Source: Pseudoalteromonas rubra
Lineage (GTDB): Bacteria > Pseudomonadota > Gammaproteobacteria > Enterobacterales > Alteromonadaceae
Direction: 5' to 3'
Assembly: GCF_000967655.1 (NCBI RefSeq)
Contig: NZ_JXYA01000014.1
Location: 1-39,624 of the forward strand
Length of the DNA: 39,624 nt
Below the pieces are notes generated by a model. The model saw nothing but the letters and a program-made list of their open reading frames with translations. It searched no databases and was not told the DNA's origin. This document shows, piece after piece, positions 23,552 through 32,356 of the stretch. The position numbers were made by a program, and so were the translations under genes. The first letter of the stretch is position 1, and each line of letters opens with the position of its first letter.

Positions 23552-25202
23552 AGAAGCGCATATCGAGCCCAAGCCCAGGCTTTCCGTAATCTGGATCGTG
23601 CCCCTACTTGCCGTTCTAATTACCGGCTGGATGCTATATCAGCATCAGCAAAACAAGGGCCACCAAATCTACATTAAAATGAAAAATGCCGACGGCGTTA
23701 TCGCTGGTAAAACAGAAATTAGAGTCCGCAGCGTTAAAATCGGCATAGTCGAAGAGTTGCGCCTGCAAGTAGAACAAAAAGCCGTAGTAGCCACAGTCCG
23801 TATAGAAAAACACTATGATAACTTACTGACGCAAGACGCCAAATTTTGGATAGTGAAGCCGCGCATTGATCAGTCGGGGATCAGTGGATTGAACACGCTG
23901 TTATCGGGCGTTTATATTGAATTATTGCCAGGGGAGAGCAAACAGCGAACAAGCCTTTACACGCTTCAGGAACAACCCGCGCTGATCTCTACCGATATAG
24001 AAGGCCTGCGCTATCAGCTTAGCTCCACCAGTGGAGAAGTGTTAGATGTCGGTACGGGGATCTTTTTTCGCAACTATCACGTTGGCCAGATAGAAAGTGC
24101 GGTGTTCAATACCGACTCGTTAAAGATGGAATATGGTATTTTTATCCACTCTCCTTATGACAAGCTCATCACCCACAATGCCATTTTTTGGATCAACTCA
24201 GGGGTCGAATTGTCTCTGACCAGCGAGGGGATTAACGTCAACACGGGATCGCTCGCAAAAATGATTAAAGGCGGGATCTCTGTCGATTATCCACCGGGCC
24301 AAAGTGCCGGTGAACCCGCAGCAGAAGATAAACCCTTTACGCTACACCAAAATTTTGCCGTTGCGCTGGAACGGCGTTTTGATTTATTTGATCACTACTT
24401 GGTAGAATTTGAACAATCTATCCGGGGCCTTAAGCCAGGCGCGCCAGTTGAATACCGGGGTATGAGAGTCGGCACAGTCGAGCAAGTGCCAGCCAGGTTA
24501 GAGCGCAATGGACAGCCACTCTACTTTCAGCAGGGTAACACCTCGATCCCGGTGCTAATCAAAATCGAGTATGGCCGCATTTATGAAGTTGATGCGAAAG
24601 CCAAGCAATACTGGCAGGAAAATATAGAACAATGGGTTAAAAATGGCCTAAGAGCATCACTAAAAAGTGGTAATATTTTAACAGGTGCGGTATATATAGA
24701 ACTTGATTTTTACAACTCAACCCCTCAGACCAGTTTAGGTATGAATTTCGAGTATCCGGTATTACCAAGTGTTCCGAGCGGGTTTACGGCCTTATCTGAG
24801 CAAGTTATGGCCTTGTTGAACAAACTCAACAAGCTGCCGCTGGACAGCTCGCTCGTCGAGGCACAAAGAACAATGCAGGCGTTTAGTGCATTAGCAGCCG
24901 AAACGCAGGCACTGGTAAATAGTTTCAACACAACGAAAGTATCAGAAAAAGTGGAAAAGAATTTAACACAACTACAAGGAACGCTGGCGCAACTCACAGC
25001 GAGTCTGAAGCAATTTGAGAAAACGCTGAACAACTATCAAAAAGGCTCCGGTATGGTCGAGCAGCTCACAGATACATTGCAAGAGCTGGAGAGCCTGAGC
25101 AATTCACTCAAACCCGTTTCAAAAGGGCTGAACGAGCAACCTAACATGTTGTTGTTCGACAAAGAAATACAGGCAGATCCAGAACCCAGGAAGCAACGCT
25201 AA
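23544..25202 (+). CDS. pqiB: Intermembrane transport protein PqiB (MCE/MlaD domains)
   Basis: A 552-residue protein with one N-terminal membrane helix (SVIWIVPLLAVLITGWMLY) followed by three MCE domains in the periplasm. These start near GHQIYIKMKNADGVIAGKTEIRVRSV, LRYQLSSTSGEVLDVGTGIFFRN and NFAVALERRFDLFDHYLVEFEQ (regions at about 35, 155 and 270). A long coiled-coil C-terminus (VMALLNKLNKLPLDSSLVEAQ onwards) matches the helical needle of E. coli PqiB, which spans the periplasm for lipid transport. It overlaps both pqiA (8 bases) and pqiC (1 base), so the three are one translationally coupled operon. Confidence 0.95.
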   Translation: MNKEAHIEPKPRLSVIWIVPLLAVLITGWMLYQHQQNKGHQIYIKMKNADGVIAGKTEIRVRSVKIGIVEELRLQVEQKAVVATVRIEKHYDNLLTQDAKFWIVKPRIDQSGISGLNTLLSGVYIELLPGESKQRTSLYTLQEQPALISTDIEGLRYQLSSTSGEVLDVGTGIFFRNYHVGQIESAVFNTDSLKMEYGIFIHSPYDKLITHNAIFWINSGVELSLTSEGINVNTGSLAKMIKGGISVDYPPGQSAGEPAAEDKPFTLHQNFAVALERRFDLFDHYLVEFEQSIRGLKPGAPVEYRGMRVGTVEQVPARLERNGQPLYFQQGNTSIPVLIKIEYGRIYEVDAKAKQYWQENIEQWVKNGLRASLKSGNILTGAVYIELDFYNSTPQTSLGMNFEYPVLPSVPSGFTALSEQVMALLNKLNKLPLDSSLVEAQRTMQAFSALAAETQALVNSFNTTKVSEKVEKNLTQLQGTLAQLTASLKQFEKTLNNYQKGSGMVEQLTDTLQELESLSNSLKPVSKGLNEQPNMLLFDKEIQADPEPRKQR

Positions 25203-25789
25203 TGAAGGCTGTGATTGGTTTATTGGTTATCATTTTGGCAGGATGCGCCGGCTCGGAACCGGCCCAGTACCAGTACTACCGATTTGGCTCAGCGCCTGTC
25301 ACCTCAAGCCAAACCAGTGATGCAGCCGAAAAGAATACTCATCGGGTCTATGTCGATCAGGTAAATATCATAGGCGTTGCTGATCAGCAGGCGCTTATCC
25401 AATATGTAACACAACATAAGGTGCACATTGCCAATTACCATTACTGGGCAGAGCACCCCAAGTTACTGTTGACCAAAGAAACACTGAGTTCCCTAAATAA
25501 TGCAGGCTTCTCCCCGGTGCTCTCAGCCCATGCCAGCGATATCAAACCTGGCGACTACAGATTGCTTATTGAAGTGTCAGATCTGGCAGGTCACTATCAG
25601 CAAGGGGCCATTTTGAAGGGCGCCTGGCACTTGTATCAAATCACAGAAAACGGTAACGAATTACGCCAGGTCAAACACTTTGAGTTTGAATCAGCACTCT
25701 CACAAGATGGTTTCAATGCGCTGGTATCGGCCCATCAGATAAACTGGAATAAGTTAATGGGCCAACTACATACAGAACTGGCCCAGTAA
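25202..25789 (+). CDS. pqiC: Outer-membrane lipoprotein PqiC
   Basis: A 195-residue lipoprotein with lipobox LAGC (lipid Cys15). The mature part belongs to the ABC-transport auxiliary (DUF330) family, with VYVDQVNIIGVADQQALIQY near residue 50 and a FESALSQDGFNALVSAH-type C-terminal helix. PqiC docks PqiB to the outer membrane. The ATG is within the pqiB stop (TAATG). It converges on the GNAT gene with a 3-base gap and no visible terminator between them. Confidence 0.9.
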   Translation: MKAVIGLLVIILAGCAGSEPAQYQYYRFGSAPVTSSQTSDAAEKNTHRVYVDQVNIIGVADQQALIQYVTQHKVHIANYHYWAEHPKLLLTKETLSSLNNAGFSPVLSAHASDIKPGDYRLLIEVSDLAGHYQQGAILKGAWHLYQITENGNELRQVKHFEFESALSQDGFNALVSAHQINWNKLMGQLHTELAQ

Positions 25790-25792
25790 ATA

Positions 25793-26311
25793 CTAATCCC
25801 GGAGCATATTTACATACAGGTTGGTCGGTCCCATGTCTGGCGCCAACTCAAGCGTGCCGACTAATACAAAGCTCAACTTGTTCAGCAACTTATTGCTGGC
25901 CAGGTTGTTAGGGGCTGTGATCGCTCCCAGCGCCTTATACTTGCCACATTGGTGTACAAACCTGAGCAATGCGTCTGCCGCTTCAAAGGCGTAGCCTCTC
26001 GCGCAATACCTGTCCAGAAATGCATAACCCAAATCGGGAAAAGCCAGATAAGGACGCTGATACAGGCCACAAATGCCAATGGCCGTACCGTCATTCAGAG
26101 TCACAATATAAGGGCTCGGCGCGCGTGAGTCATAAGGCGTGAAAAACGCACTTTCTATGTACTTTCGGGCGTCAGCTAAAGTTCGGATCTGCTTGTCAGC
26201 AATATTGTCTATGAAGCTTTGTTGGTTGAGCAACTCGTAGATAAACTCAGCGTCTGTGATTTGTGCCCTGCGGATAATCAATCGCTCTGTATGCGTTATG
26301 ATATCAGACAT
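25793..26311 (-). CDS. GNAT-family N-acetyltransferase (RimJ/RimL-like)
   Basis: A 172-residue acetyl-CoA-dependent acetyltransferase. TERLIIRRAQITDAEFIYELLNQ at the start, IGICGLYQRPYLAFPDLGYAFLDRYCARGYAFEAADALL (a region at about 90-128 including the RGYAFEA acetyl-CoA loop) and NLASNKLLNKLSFVLVGT identify the RimJ/RimL-like Acetyltransf_3 group. Substrate unknown. AAGGATG precedes the ATG. The terminator of the pitrilysin gene ends within about 15 bases of its start, so it must be transcribed by read-through or from a promoter inside the pitrilysin gene. Confidence 0.85.
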   Translation of the reverse strand: MSDIITHTERLIIRRAQITDAEFIYELLNQQSFIDNIADKQIRTLADARKYIESAFFTPYDSRAPSPYIVTLNDGTAIGICGLYQRPYLAFPDLGYAFLDRYCARGYAFEAADALLRFVHQCGKYKALGAITAPNNLASNKLLNKLSFVLVGTLELAPDMGPTNLYVNMLRD

Positions 26312-26325
26312 ATGAATACATCCTT

Positions 26326-26349
26326 AAAAAGTGGGGCAATTTGCCCCAC
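26326..26349 (-). terminator. Rho-independent terminator of the pitrilysin gene
   Basis: GTGGGGC / GCCCCAC arms (26331-26349) around AAATT on the minus strand, followed by TTTTT. Also the 5' border of the GNAT gene. Confidence 0.88.
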
Positions 26350-26363
26350 AAAATAGCAGTCAT

Positions 26364-29240
26364 TTACTCAAAACGCGCTTTTTTATAAAGCTCCGTCATC
26401 GAATTGATTTTTACTTCATTTTCCAAAGTAGCAAAGGGCTTGTCGGCAAACTTCTTACCCCGGATCTGTACATTCAACCTGGCAGCATCGGCATTAAGCA
26501 TACTCTGCTGATAATAAGACTGAATATCCGCCAGTGTTACTTGCTCTGTTGCAACAATCAGCTTGGCTTTCGAATCAAACGCTAAGTTATCGCGATACCA
26601 GTCGCTCAAAATAGGCTGAGACTCTTCTGCCAGATTTTTAGGTACTTCCTTAAGAGACAACAAAGCAGCCTGCTTGAGTTGTGTAAAGGTCTCTTCATCG
26701 AGTGCTTCGAGTGCCTGGGCATACTCCTGACGATAGCGGTCAAATCTTGCCTGCATTGACTGCACATCTAACACCGGCGTCTGAATATAAAACCCTAATG
26801 CAGAGTGTTCATCAATACTCTGAGCGACTGCCCCAACCGCGTAGGCGAGTTGCTCTTCCGTGCGCAGTGCATTAAACAAGTGGCTACTCAGATGAGACTT
26901 TAAGATCAGCGCCGCCGCTTTTTGCGGATATCCGGGCTGTGGGTGCACAAACATATCAACAATCGAGACATCCGCCGTTTCACTGTCCTGTTGCCACACC
27001 AGTGTTTGTTTAGCCTGTGGCTGCAAAAAGTGCGCTCTCACGTAGTCATTATGCTCTGCCGGCTTGTTAAGCGTGCCTTTTACCTTTTTTACAACTTCTG
27101 CAAGGAAGTCCTTGTTGTAGTTACCATAACCAAAAATACGGACTGTATGATGATTTAATAGCGCATTTTGAGCTTCCAGGAAGCTATCCAGGGTCATTTT
27201 AGTGGCGGCTTCAATCTGTACTTCTTCATCAAAGTTACCGGAGCGCACCAAAGATTGGTAACGGCCAAATGCCTGATAAAAAGGAAACTGCTGGCGTTGA
27301 TTCTGAATATCACGAACAAAACGATCAATGGCTTGCTCTAACTGCTTTGCCGTGGGTTGTACTTTCAAGCCTTCTAACGACTGAGACAGCAGTACCCCCT
27401 GCTTGTCTGTAAACCCTGATAAAGTCAGTAACAAACCGTTATTCACACTCATACGCATTCCCATGCCCGCAACCCCGGCTTCCGTTTGCAACTTGGCTTT
27501 GTCTATCGCGTATAGATCTGCCCAAAGTGCTGCAGCAACCTGGACCTGCACACTGTCTAAAGTAAGCGGAGAATTAATATGAACTTGCAGGCGCCCCTTG
27601 GGTTGCTCGCTGTATTTATCACTGGTTTTTTGCCAAACGGCCACCGAATTATCCTGATAAATCTTGTTAACCGTTTTGGATGCCTCGCCTTGAGTGACGA
27701 TATCAAACTGCTCCGGTAGCAAGCGGTTCACACTAGGTAGCGCCAACTGAGGGGCGGGCTCTGCCTGCCAGGACGCAATTTCTTGTTGTGGAATGTCCGA
27801 GACCTTATAGCGACCGTCATAAAAGTGCAGTTGCTGATCGTGTGGCTCTTGCTTGCTGATATACCAGACACGCAGACGCTCGGGATTTAATTGCGCCAGT
27901 ACATCTTTGACTGCTTGCTCGTTAAAATCAGCAAAATAATATGGCGCGTTAATCGCATTATTTAGCGGATACTTTTGCATGCTGTCTGCAAGACTTGATA
28001 CGTAACCAAATTCATCACCACGCTCTAAGAAACGAAACTGGTTGGCAAGTGCGGTTTTTATCTCTTTAAAGTACTTAGCGTCGATCCCCTGCTCTTTGAT
28101 CAGCCGAATATATTGCATCACGATAGCAACCGCCTGTTCACGATGCTGCATGCCCAGATCTGTCAGTTGGATATCGACCGACAAGGTACCATAGTTGCCG
28201 TACAGATCCGGCGATGCACTGCCCGTTAGCTCAGAGATCCAGCCTTTCTGTTTGAGGACTTGTGCCGGACTGCCCTGCATTTCGTTACTCAGCAGGTAAG
28301 TGACAAAATAGTTCGGCTTAAACGCAAATTCGTCGCGATTGTTGGTAATCGTGAAGTCCAGCTTCAATGTTTTCACGTCTTCATTCGGCACGTAATGGAT
28401 ACGCTTCTTGCCCAATTTCGAAAAGTCTAACGCAGCATCAACCTCAGGCTTATCGATTTCTTTATTTTCTATCGAAGCAAAGTGTCGCTGTGCCTTTTCA
28501 ACCATTTCGGATAGCGGTAAATTGGATATCATCGCCAGCTTCATGATGTTCGAAGAGTAATACTTATTGTAAAAAGCGACGGTTTCCTGGTGTAAGTTGC
28601 TGCCAGGTTTGTCGCCCAGGGTTTCCAGATTACCTATCAAAAACCGATTGGCTGGGTGTGTGCCCATCATACTGCGCGACAATTTATACTGACCGAAAAA
28701 ATCTAGCTCACGGCGCATCGACCATTCCGCATTCACCGCACTCTTCTCTTTTTCTGTGTATTCGGGGTAGAGCTTGGGTGCCTTAAAGAAGTCGGAAAAG
28801 CGATCCAACGCCTCATCGTATGCCTGATTGTTTACTTTGAACATGTAGTTAGTGATATCTAACCAGGTATAAGCATTATGTGAGCCACCATTACGGCTCA
28901 TAAAGTCTTTGTAACCCTGAGTATCAGGAAAGCGCTCCGTTCCTAAAAACAGCATGTGCTCCAGATAGTGCGCCATGCCCTGTTGCGACATCGGGTCGTG
29001 AAGCAAACCTACTCCCACACTTAACGCAGCCGCTGATTTCTCAACTTCAGGATCTGAGACAAGAATAACCTCTATGCCATTTGATAAAGTCAGTGTTTTA
29101 TATTGTCGGTTATCATTCGGGCTCACCACGAGCGAAGATGTTTCAGCAACCGTCGCTGACTGACCAGCTCCGTATTGAGTTGCCGTACATCCGGATAACA
29201 ATGCCAGGGTGATACTGGCCACTATCATTGTTTTTTTCAT
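26364..29240 (-). CDS. ptrA: Pitrilysin-like zinc metalloprotease (M16) lipoprotein
   Basis: A 958-residue M16 insulinase-family protease. The inverted zinc motif HxxEH is present as His91-Tyr-Leu-Glu94-His95 (MAHYLEHMLFLGTERFP), with the third ligand Glu172 in VNAEWSMRREL. The length equals E. coli pitrilysin (about 960). Unlike the soluble periplasmic E. coli enzyme, it has a lipobox LLSGC (Cys18), so it should be anchored to an envelope membrane; the +2 residue is Thr, not Asp, favouring the outer membrane. It probably degrades small periplasmic peptides. Both halves of the M16 clamshell appear complete. Confidence 0.9.
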   Translation of the reverse strand: MKKTMIVASITLALLSGCTATQYGAGQSATVAETSSLVVSPNDNRQYKTLTLSNGIEVILVSDPEVEKSAAALSVGVGLLHDPMSQQGMAHYLEHMLFLGTERFPDTQGYKDFMSRNGGSHNAYTWLDITNYMFKVNNQAYDEALDRFSDFFKAPKLYPEYTEKEKSAVNAEWSMRRELDFFGQYKLSRSMMGTHPANRFLIGNLETLGDKPGSNLHQETVAFYNKYYSSNIMKLAMISNLPLSEMVEKAQRHFASIENKEIDKPEVDAALDFSKLGKKRIHYVPNEDVKTLKLDFTITNNRDEFAFKPNYFVTYLLSNEMQGSPAQVLKQKGWISELTGSASPDLYGNYGTLSVDIQLTDLGMQHREQAVAIVMQYIRLIKEQGIDAKYFKEIKTALANQFRFLERGDEFGYVSSLADSMQKYPLNNAINAPYYFADFNEQAVKDVLAQLNPERLRVWYISKQEPHDQQLHFYDGRYKVSDIPQQEIASWQAEPAPQLALPSVNRLLPEQFDIVTQGEASKTVNKIYQDNSVAVWQKTSDKYSEQPKGRLQVHINSPLTLDSVQVQVAAALWADLYAIDKAKLQTEAGVAGMGMRMSVNNGLLLTLSGFTDKQGVLLSQSLEGLKVQPTAKQLEQAIDRFVRDIQNQRQQFPFYQAFGRYQSLVRSGNFDEEVQIEAATKMTLDSFLEAQNALLNHHTVRIFGYGNYNKDFLAEVVKKVKGTLNKPAEHNDYVRAHFLQPQAKQTLVWQQDSETADVSIVDMFVHPQPGYPQKAAALILKSHLSSHLFNALRTEEQLAYAVGAVAQSIDEHSALGFYIQTPVLDVQSMQARFDRYRQEYAQALEALDEETFTQLKQAALLSLKEVPKNLAEESQPILSDWYRDNLAFDSKAKLIVATEQVTLADIQSYYQQSMLNADAARLNVQIRGKKFADKPFATLENEVKINSMTELYKKARFE

Positions 29241-29533
29241 TCACTTTCCATCTTAAAAAATGAGTCTGGTCCCGGCTTATCTGGGATCCTATGAGATACT
29301 CAAACGCTATCATCTATCCTCGGTACAATTCAATCACCATCAAGCATTTTAATGACTTACGGTGCAATCTGCGCTATTTGCGATCAACGTGTAATCTTTC
29401 CTCAGCCTTGTTCTTATTCCCATTAGTAATAACAAGAAGAAAATTTAAAAGAATTTTTTATCACAAATGTTTATCCATTTGATAACATTGGGGGCGAAAT
29501 ATAATCATAAACACAGATCATCAGGGGCTAACA
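29241..29533. other. Intergenic region upstream of pitrilysin and small ORF
   Basis: 293 AT-rich bases holding divergent promoters. A possible promoter toward the plus-strand ORF is given separately. No other structure was seen. Confidence 0.5.
29479..29505 (+). promoter_or_regulatory. Probable sigma-70 promoter of small ORF at 29534
   Basis: TTGATA (29479-29484), a 15-base spacer and a perfect TATAAT (29500-29505). The short spacer is the weak point. The ATG is 29 bases beyond the -10. Confidence 0.5.
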
Positions 29534-29719
29534 ATGGACATTAATCAACCGATCTGCGATTTCGGGCTGCACAGTGGCGAACCCTACTGCAAACTTCCCG
29601 CAAGCTTTTTAAACTGGATGGTCGCAACGGGCCATGCTAAACAGGCGCTGGCCAAAGACGAGCTCACCCGCAGACACAACGCAGTTTGTGACTCAAGAAT
29701 GAAATCAAAAGTTCAATAA
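29534..29719 (+). CDS. Small protein, possible DUF3820-like
   Basis: A 61-residue soluble protein. Its AGGGG ribosome binding site and a TATAAT-type promoter support expression. FGLHSGEPYCKLPASFLNWM follows the pattern F-G-x3-G-x-P-x3-LP-x3-L-x-W of the DUF3820 family, annotated in some databases as a putative quorum-sensing-regulated factor. The similarity is loose and made by eye. A charged tail follows. It lies 69 bases before the nucleotidase gene and could share its transcript. Confidence 0.5.
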   Translation: MDINQPICDFGLHSGEPYCKLPASFLNWMVATGHAKQALAKDELTRRHNAVCDSRMKSKVQ

Positions 29720-29788
29720 TGAGCTAGGTTTACTATGGCTTTTTAGTTTAAACTACAGCGCATAGTTCGTCCCCATTGAAGTAAACTT

Positions 29789-31390
29789 ATGCGCTTTATC
29801 ATACCTTCTCTTTTAGCGCTGTCGCTGACAGCGTGCTACTCTACACAACAATCAACAACCCAAGCCGCCGACAACACAACCCGCTATCTGACTGTGCTGC
29901 ACACCAATGACCATCATGGTCGTTTCTGGCACAACGAAGACGGTGAGTATGGTATGGCAGCAAGGAAAACCTTGCTGGACAAACTTAGAGCACAAGCTCA
30001 TGCCAAAGGCCACAGTGTGGTATTACTCTCCGGAGGCGACATCAATACCGGCGTACCAGAATCTGACCTGCAACATGCTGAACCAGATTTTAAGGGCATG
30101 AGCATGCTTGGCTATGACGCCATGGCGATCGGCAACCACGAGTTTGACAACCCGCTGGATGTGCTGGATAAACAAATTGGCTGGTCCAACTTTCCGCTGC
30201 TGTCTGCCAACATTTTACATAAGCACAATGGCGAGCCCGCCTATCAGCCTTATACTGTCATCGAAAAGCAAGGGCTGAAAATTGCCATCATCGGCTTGAC
30301 CACAGTTGATACGGTGAAAATCGCTAACCCGGAGTTTGTCGGCGGTCTGGATTTCGTTGACCCAGCCCCTGTAACGACGCAGCTATCCGAGCAGATCAAA
30401 GCGAAATATAGCCCGGACGTAACAATCGCAGTCACTCACATGGGCCATTATCATGATGCCGCCTACGGTATTAACGCACCAGGTGATGTCACGCTTGCGC
30501 GTAATGTCCCGGCCGGCACACTAGATATGATCATCGGAGGTCACTCACAGGAGCCGGTATGTATTGATGAAAACGGCGCAGAAGACAGTGCATATGTGCC
30601 TGGCAAAGCCTGTCAACCAGATCAGCAAAACGGCATCTGGATCATGCAGGCACATGAGTGGGGCAAATACGTAGGAAAGGCCGTTTTTGAGATTTCACAA
30701 GGCAAAAAAACGCTACAAAGCTATGAATTATTGCCAGTAAACCTCAAAGATGAGCAAGGGCAATGGGCAACCAACTATATCGAACATGACCCTCAAATAA
30801 AGGCCTTCCTCGCGCCTTATCAAAAAGCCGGTGAAAGCAAAATTTCAGGTGCTGTTGGCGAAGTAGATGCCTTTTTGGATGGCCGCAGAAACACGGTGCG
30901 TTTCAAACAAAGTCCGCTGGGTGACTTAGTGATCAAAGCGCAAATGGCCGCGGTTGGCGCCGACTTTGGCCTTATCAGTGGTGGCGGGATCCGTGCCAGT
31001 ATTAAGGCAGGTGAAGTGAGCTACAAGGATATTCTGAAAGTGCATCCTTTCAGAAATCGCATTACCTATATCGATTGGCGTGGTGAGCAGCTGATTGACT
31101 ACCTGTCTGTGGTAAGTCGTTTCCCGCCGGATTCAGGCGCTTACTTGCAGTATCACGGTATTGAGTTCGATATTCAGGGAGACAAGTTAACTAACCTGAA
31201 AATTCAGGGCAAGCCTGTTGAGCCGGGTAAAACCTATCGCATGAGTATTAATAGTTACAATGCGGCAGGCGGAGACGGTTACCCGGTATTAACGGATTTA
31301 CCCGGTTTCACAGCAACCGATAGTACAGATGCTCAGGTTCTCAAAGACTACATTGAACGACACTCACCTATCAAGCGATCAGCACTGTAA
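29789..31390 (+). CDS. ushA: 5'-nucleotidase / UDP-sugar hydrolase, UshA-like lipoprotein
   Basis: A 533-residue envelope phosphohydrolase that dephosphorylates extracellular 5'-nucleotides to nucleoside and phosphate. The metallophosphoesterase motifs align with E. coli UshA at the same residue numbers: Asp41 and His43 in LHTNDHHG, Asp84 in GGDINTGVPESD, Asn116-His117 in GNHEFDN, then THMGHY and GGHSQ. The C-terminal substrate domain has SGGGIRASI, HPFRN and NAAGGDGYP. E. coli UshA has a cleavable signal; here the signal ends in LTAC (Cys16), so the protein is a lipoprotein, as in the Vibrio NutA-type nucleotidases. The ribosome binding site is weak. It is ended by a terminator at 31400. Confidence 0.95.
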   Translation: MRFIIPSLLALSLTACYSTQQSTTQAADNTTRYLTVLHTNDHHGRFWHNEDGEYGMAARKTLLDKLRAQAHAKGHSVVLLSGGDINTGVPESDLQHAEPDFKGMSMLGYDAMAIGNHEFDNPLDVLDKQIGWSNFPLLSANILHKHNGEPAYQPYTVIEKQGLKIAIIGLTTVDTVKIANPEFVGGLDFVDPAPVTTQLSEQIKAKYSPDVTIAVTHMGHYHDAAYGINAPGDVTLARNVPAGTLDMIIGGHSQEPVCIDENGAEDSAYVPGKACQPDQQNGIWIMQAHEWGKYVGKAVFEISQGKKTLQSYELLPVNLKDEQGQWATNYIEHDPQIKAFLAPYQKAGESKISGAVGEVDAFLDGRRNTVRFKQSPLGDLVIKAQMAAVGADFGLISGGGIRASIKAGEVSYKDILKVHPFRNRITYIDWRGEQLIDYLSVVSRFPPDSGAYLQYHGIEFDIQGDKLTNLKIQGKPVEPGKTYRMSINSYNAAGGDGYPVLTDLPGFTATDSTDAQVLKDYIERHSPIKRSAL

Positions 31391-31399
31391 ACACTTTCT

Positions 31400-31432
31400 C
31401 AGTGGCGGTACACAAGGTATGCACCGCCACTG
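31400..31432. terminator. Bidirectional terminator between ushA and the convergent operon
   Basis: CAGTGGCGGT / ACCGCCACTG, perfect 10-bp stem with a 13-base loop. It is followed by TCTTT on the plus strand and reaches the stop of the convergent membrane protein gene. Confidence 0.75.
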
Positions 31433-31435
31433 TCT

Positions 31436-32356
31436 TTACTTCCCTATTACTTCAACGTCATCCACACCCAGTGCTTTTAGCCCATAGCTGTGCAACTTAG
31501 AGCGTGACCCTTCACCATGCGCTTTTGGGGGATAGAGCTTGATTTTCAAGTCGGGCTGATGTGTCAGCAGTTCATCCAGAGCTGCGCGGATCTCGCTCAG
31601 CGTCTTCTCCAAACTATTGGAGAAGTTGGGGCGCTTTCTGATGGTGTGGCCGAGTGCAACTAAGCGATGAAAATATTTGTCAGCAATATCCAGTAACTCC
31701 TCGGGCACGTCTTTATTTTGATTCAATGAGACTTGTGGATTTTGCAAGCAAAACTCGAGTAAAGCGAGATAGAAACACAATGGTTTGTTCGCCAGCTGAA
31801 CCTGACAAGTTTTATCACGACTCAGGCACAATGTTTTGGAGTACAGATCAATAACCAAGTGCTGAGGTTGAGGCTTTGTGGCCGTTGTTGTGGCAGTTTG
31901 TCGTTTTGCCTGCTCTCTTTTTCTGGAAACCGATTTATAAAATGCCAGGTTTAGCAAAGCAATTAATAAGGGGATGATATACAGCCATTGATTGTGGCTG
32001 GTATTAGCCCGATAGCCTATTACTGTTGCGCCCTCCGGGCCGGATAACAGCAGCTGGTCCGCCGAGATGTCTCCATTACTGGTGGCGATATTAACAATTC
32101 GGATCCTGCTGGTCTTCTTCTGCAAATTGTCGTTTAGCAGATCTATATATGCCTGAACGCGTGTCGCGTCCCCAGCGTAATTCAGGACAGGGTCAGCAAT
32201 GGGAAGACGATTTTTATCCAGCGCGACTCTGAGTTTAATGCTGTCCAAATCTTGTGCAATGGTATGTCGGATCGCCTGCTCATGCGCAATGGTAAAAATG
32301 AGCAAGAAAATGATACTGTAAACAATAAATGCAAGTATACCCGTTTTACGACTCAT
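31436..32356 (-). CDS. Two-TM inner-membrane protein with cytoplasmic winged-helix-like domain (unknown)
   Basis: A 306-residue protein starting at the ATG at 32356, which overlaps the end of the upstream PhnD-like gene by 11 bases; a start at 32434 lies deep inside that gene and is unlikely. Topology: TM1 at residues 6-25, a periplasmic region of about 100 residues, TM2 at 124-141, then a basic linker and a cytoplasmic domain (about 166-306). The domain begins with two beta strands (HLVIDLYSKTLCLS, CQVQLANKPLCFYLALLEFC) and continues with helices (EELLDIADKYFHRLVALGHT, LEKTLSEIRAALDE). The order loosely resembles an OmpR/ToxR-type winged helix, but no signature is decisive. I do not recognise the family. 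Coupled translation suggests it works with the PhnD-like protein, possibly as a transmembrane sensor or regulator. Confidence 0.75.
   Translation of the reverse strand: MSRKTGILAFIVYSIIFLLIFTIAHEQAIRHTIAQDLDSIKLRVALDKNRLPIADPVLNYAGDATRVQAYIDLLNDNLQKKTSRIRIVNIATSNGDISADQLLLSGPEGATVIGYRANTSHNQWLYIIPLLIALLNLAFYKSVSRKREQAKRQTATTTATKPQPQHLVIDLYSKTLCLSRDKTCQVQLANKPLCFYLALLEFCLQNPQVSLNQNKDVPEELLDIADKYFHRLVALGHTIRKRPNFSNSLEKTLSEIRAALDELLTHQPDLKIKLYPPKAHGEGSRSKLHSYGLKALGVDDVEVIGK

Noticed and set aside
29720..29788. Search for a Pho box upstream of the ushA-like gene
   Set aside because: No pair of CTGTCAT-like repeats was found; PhoB control cannot be claimed from sequence.
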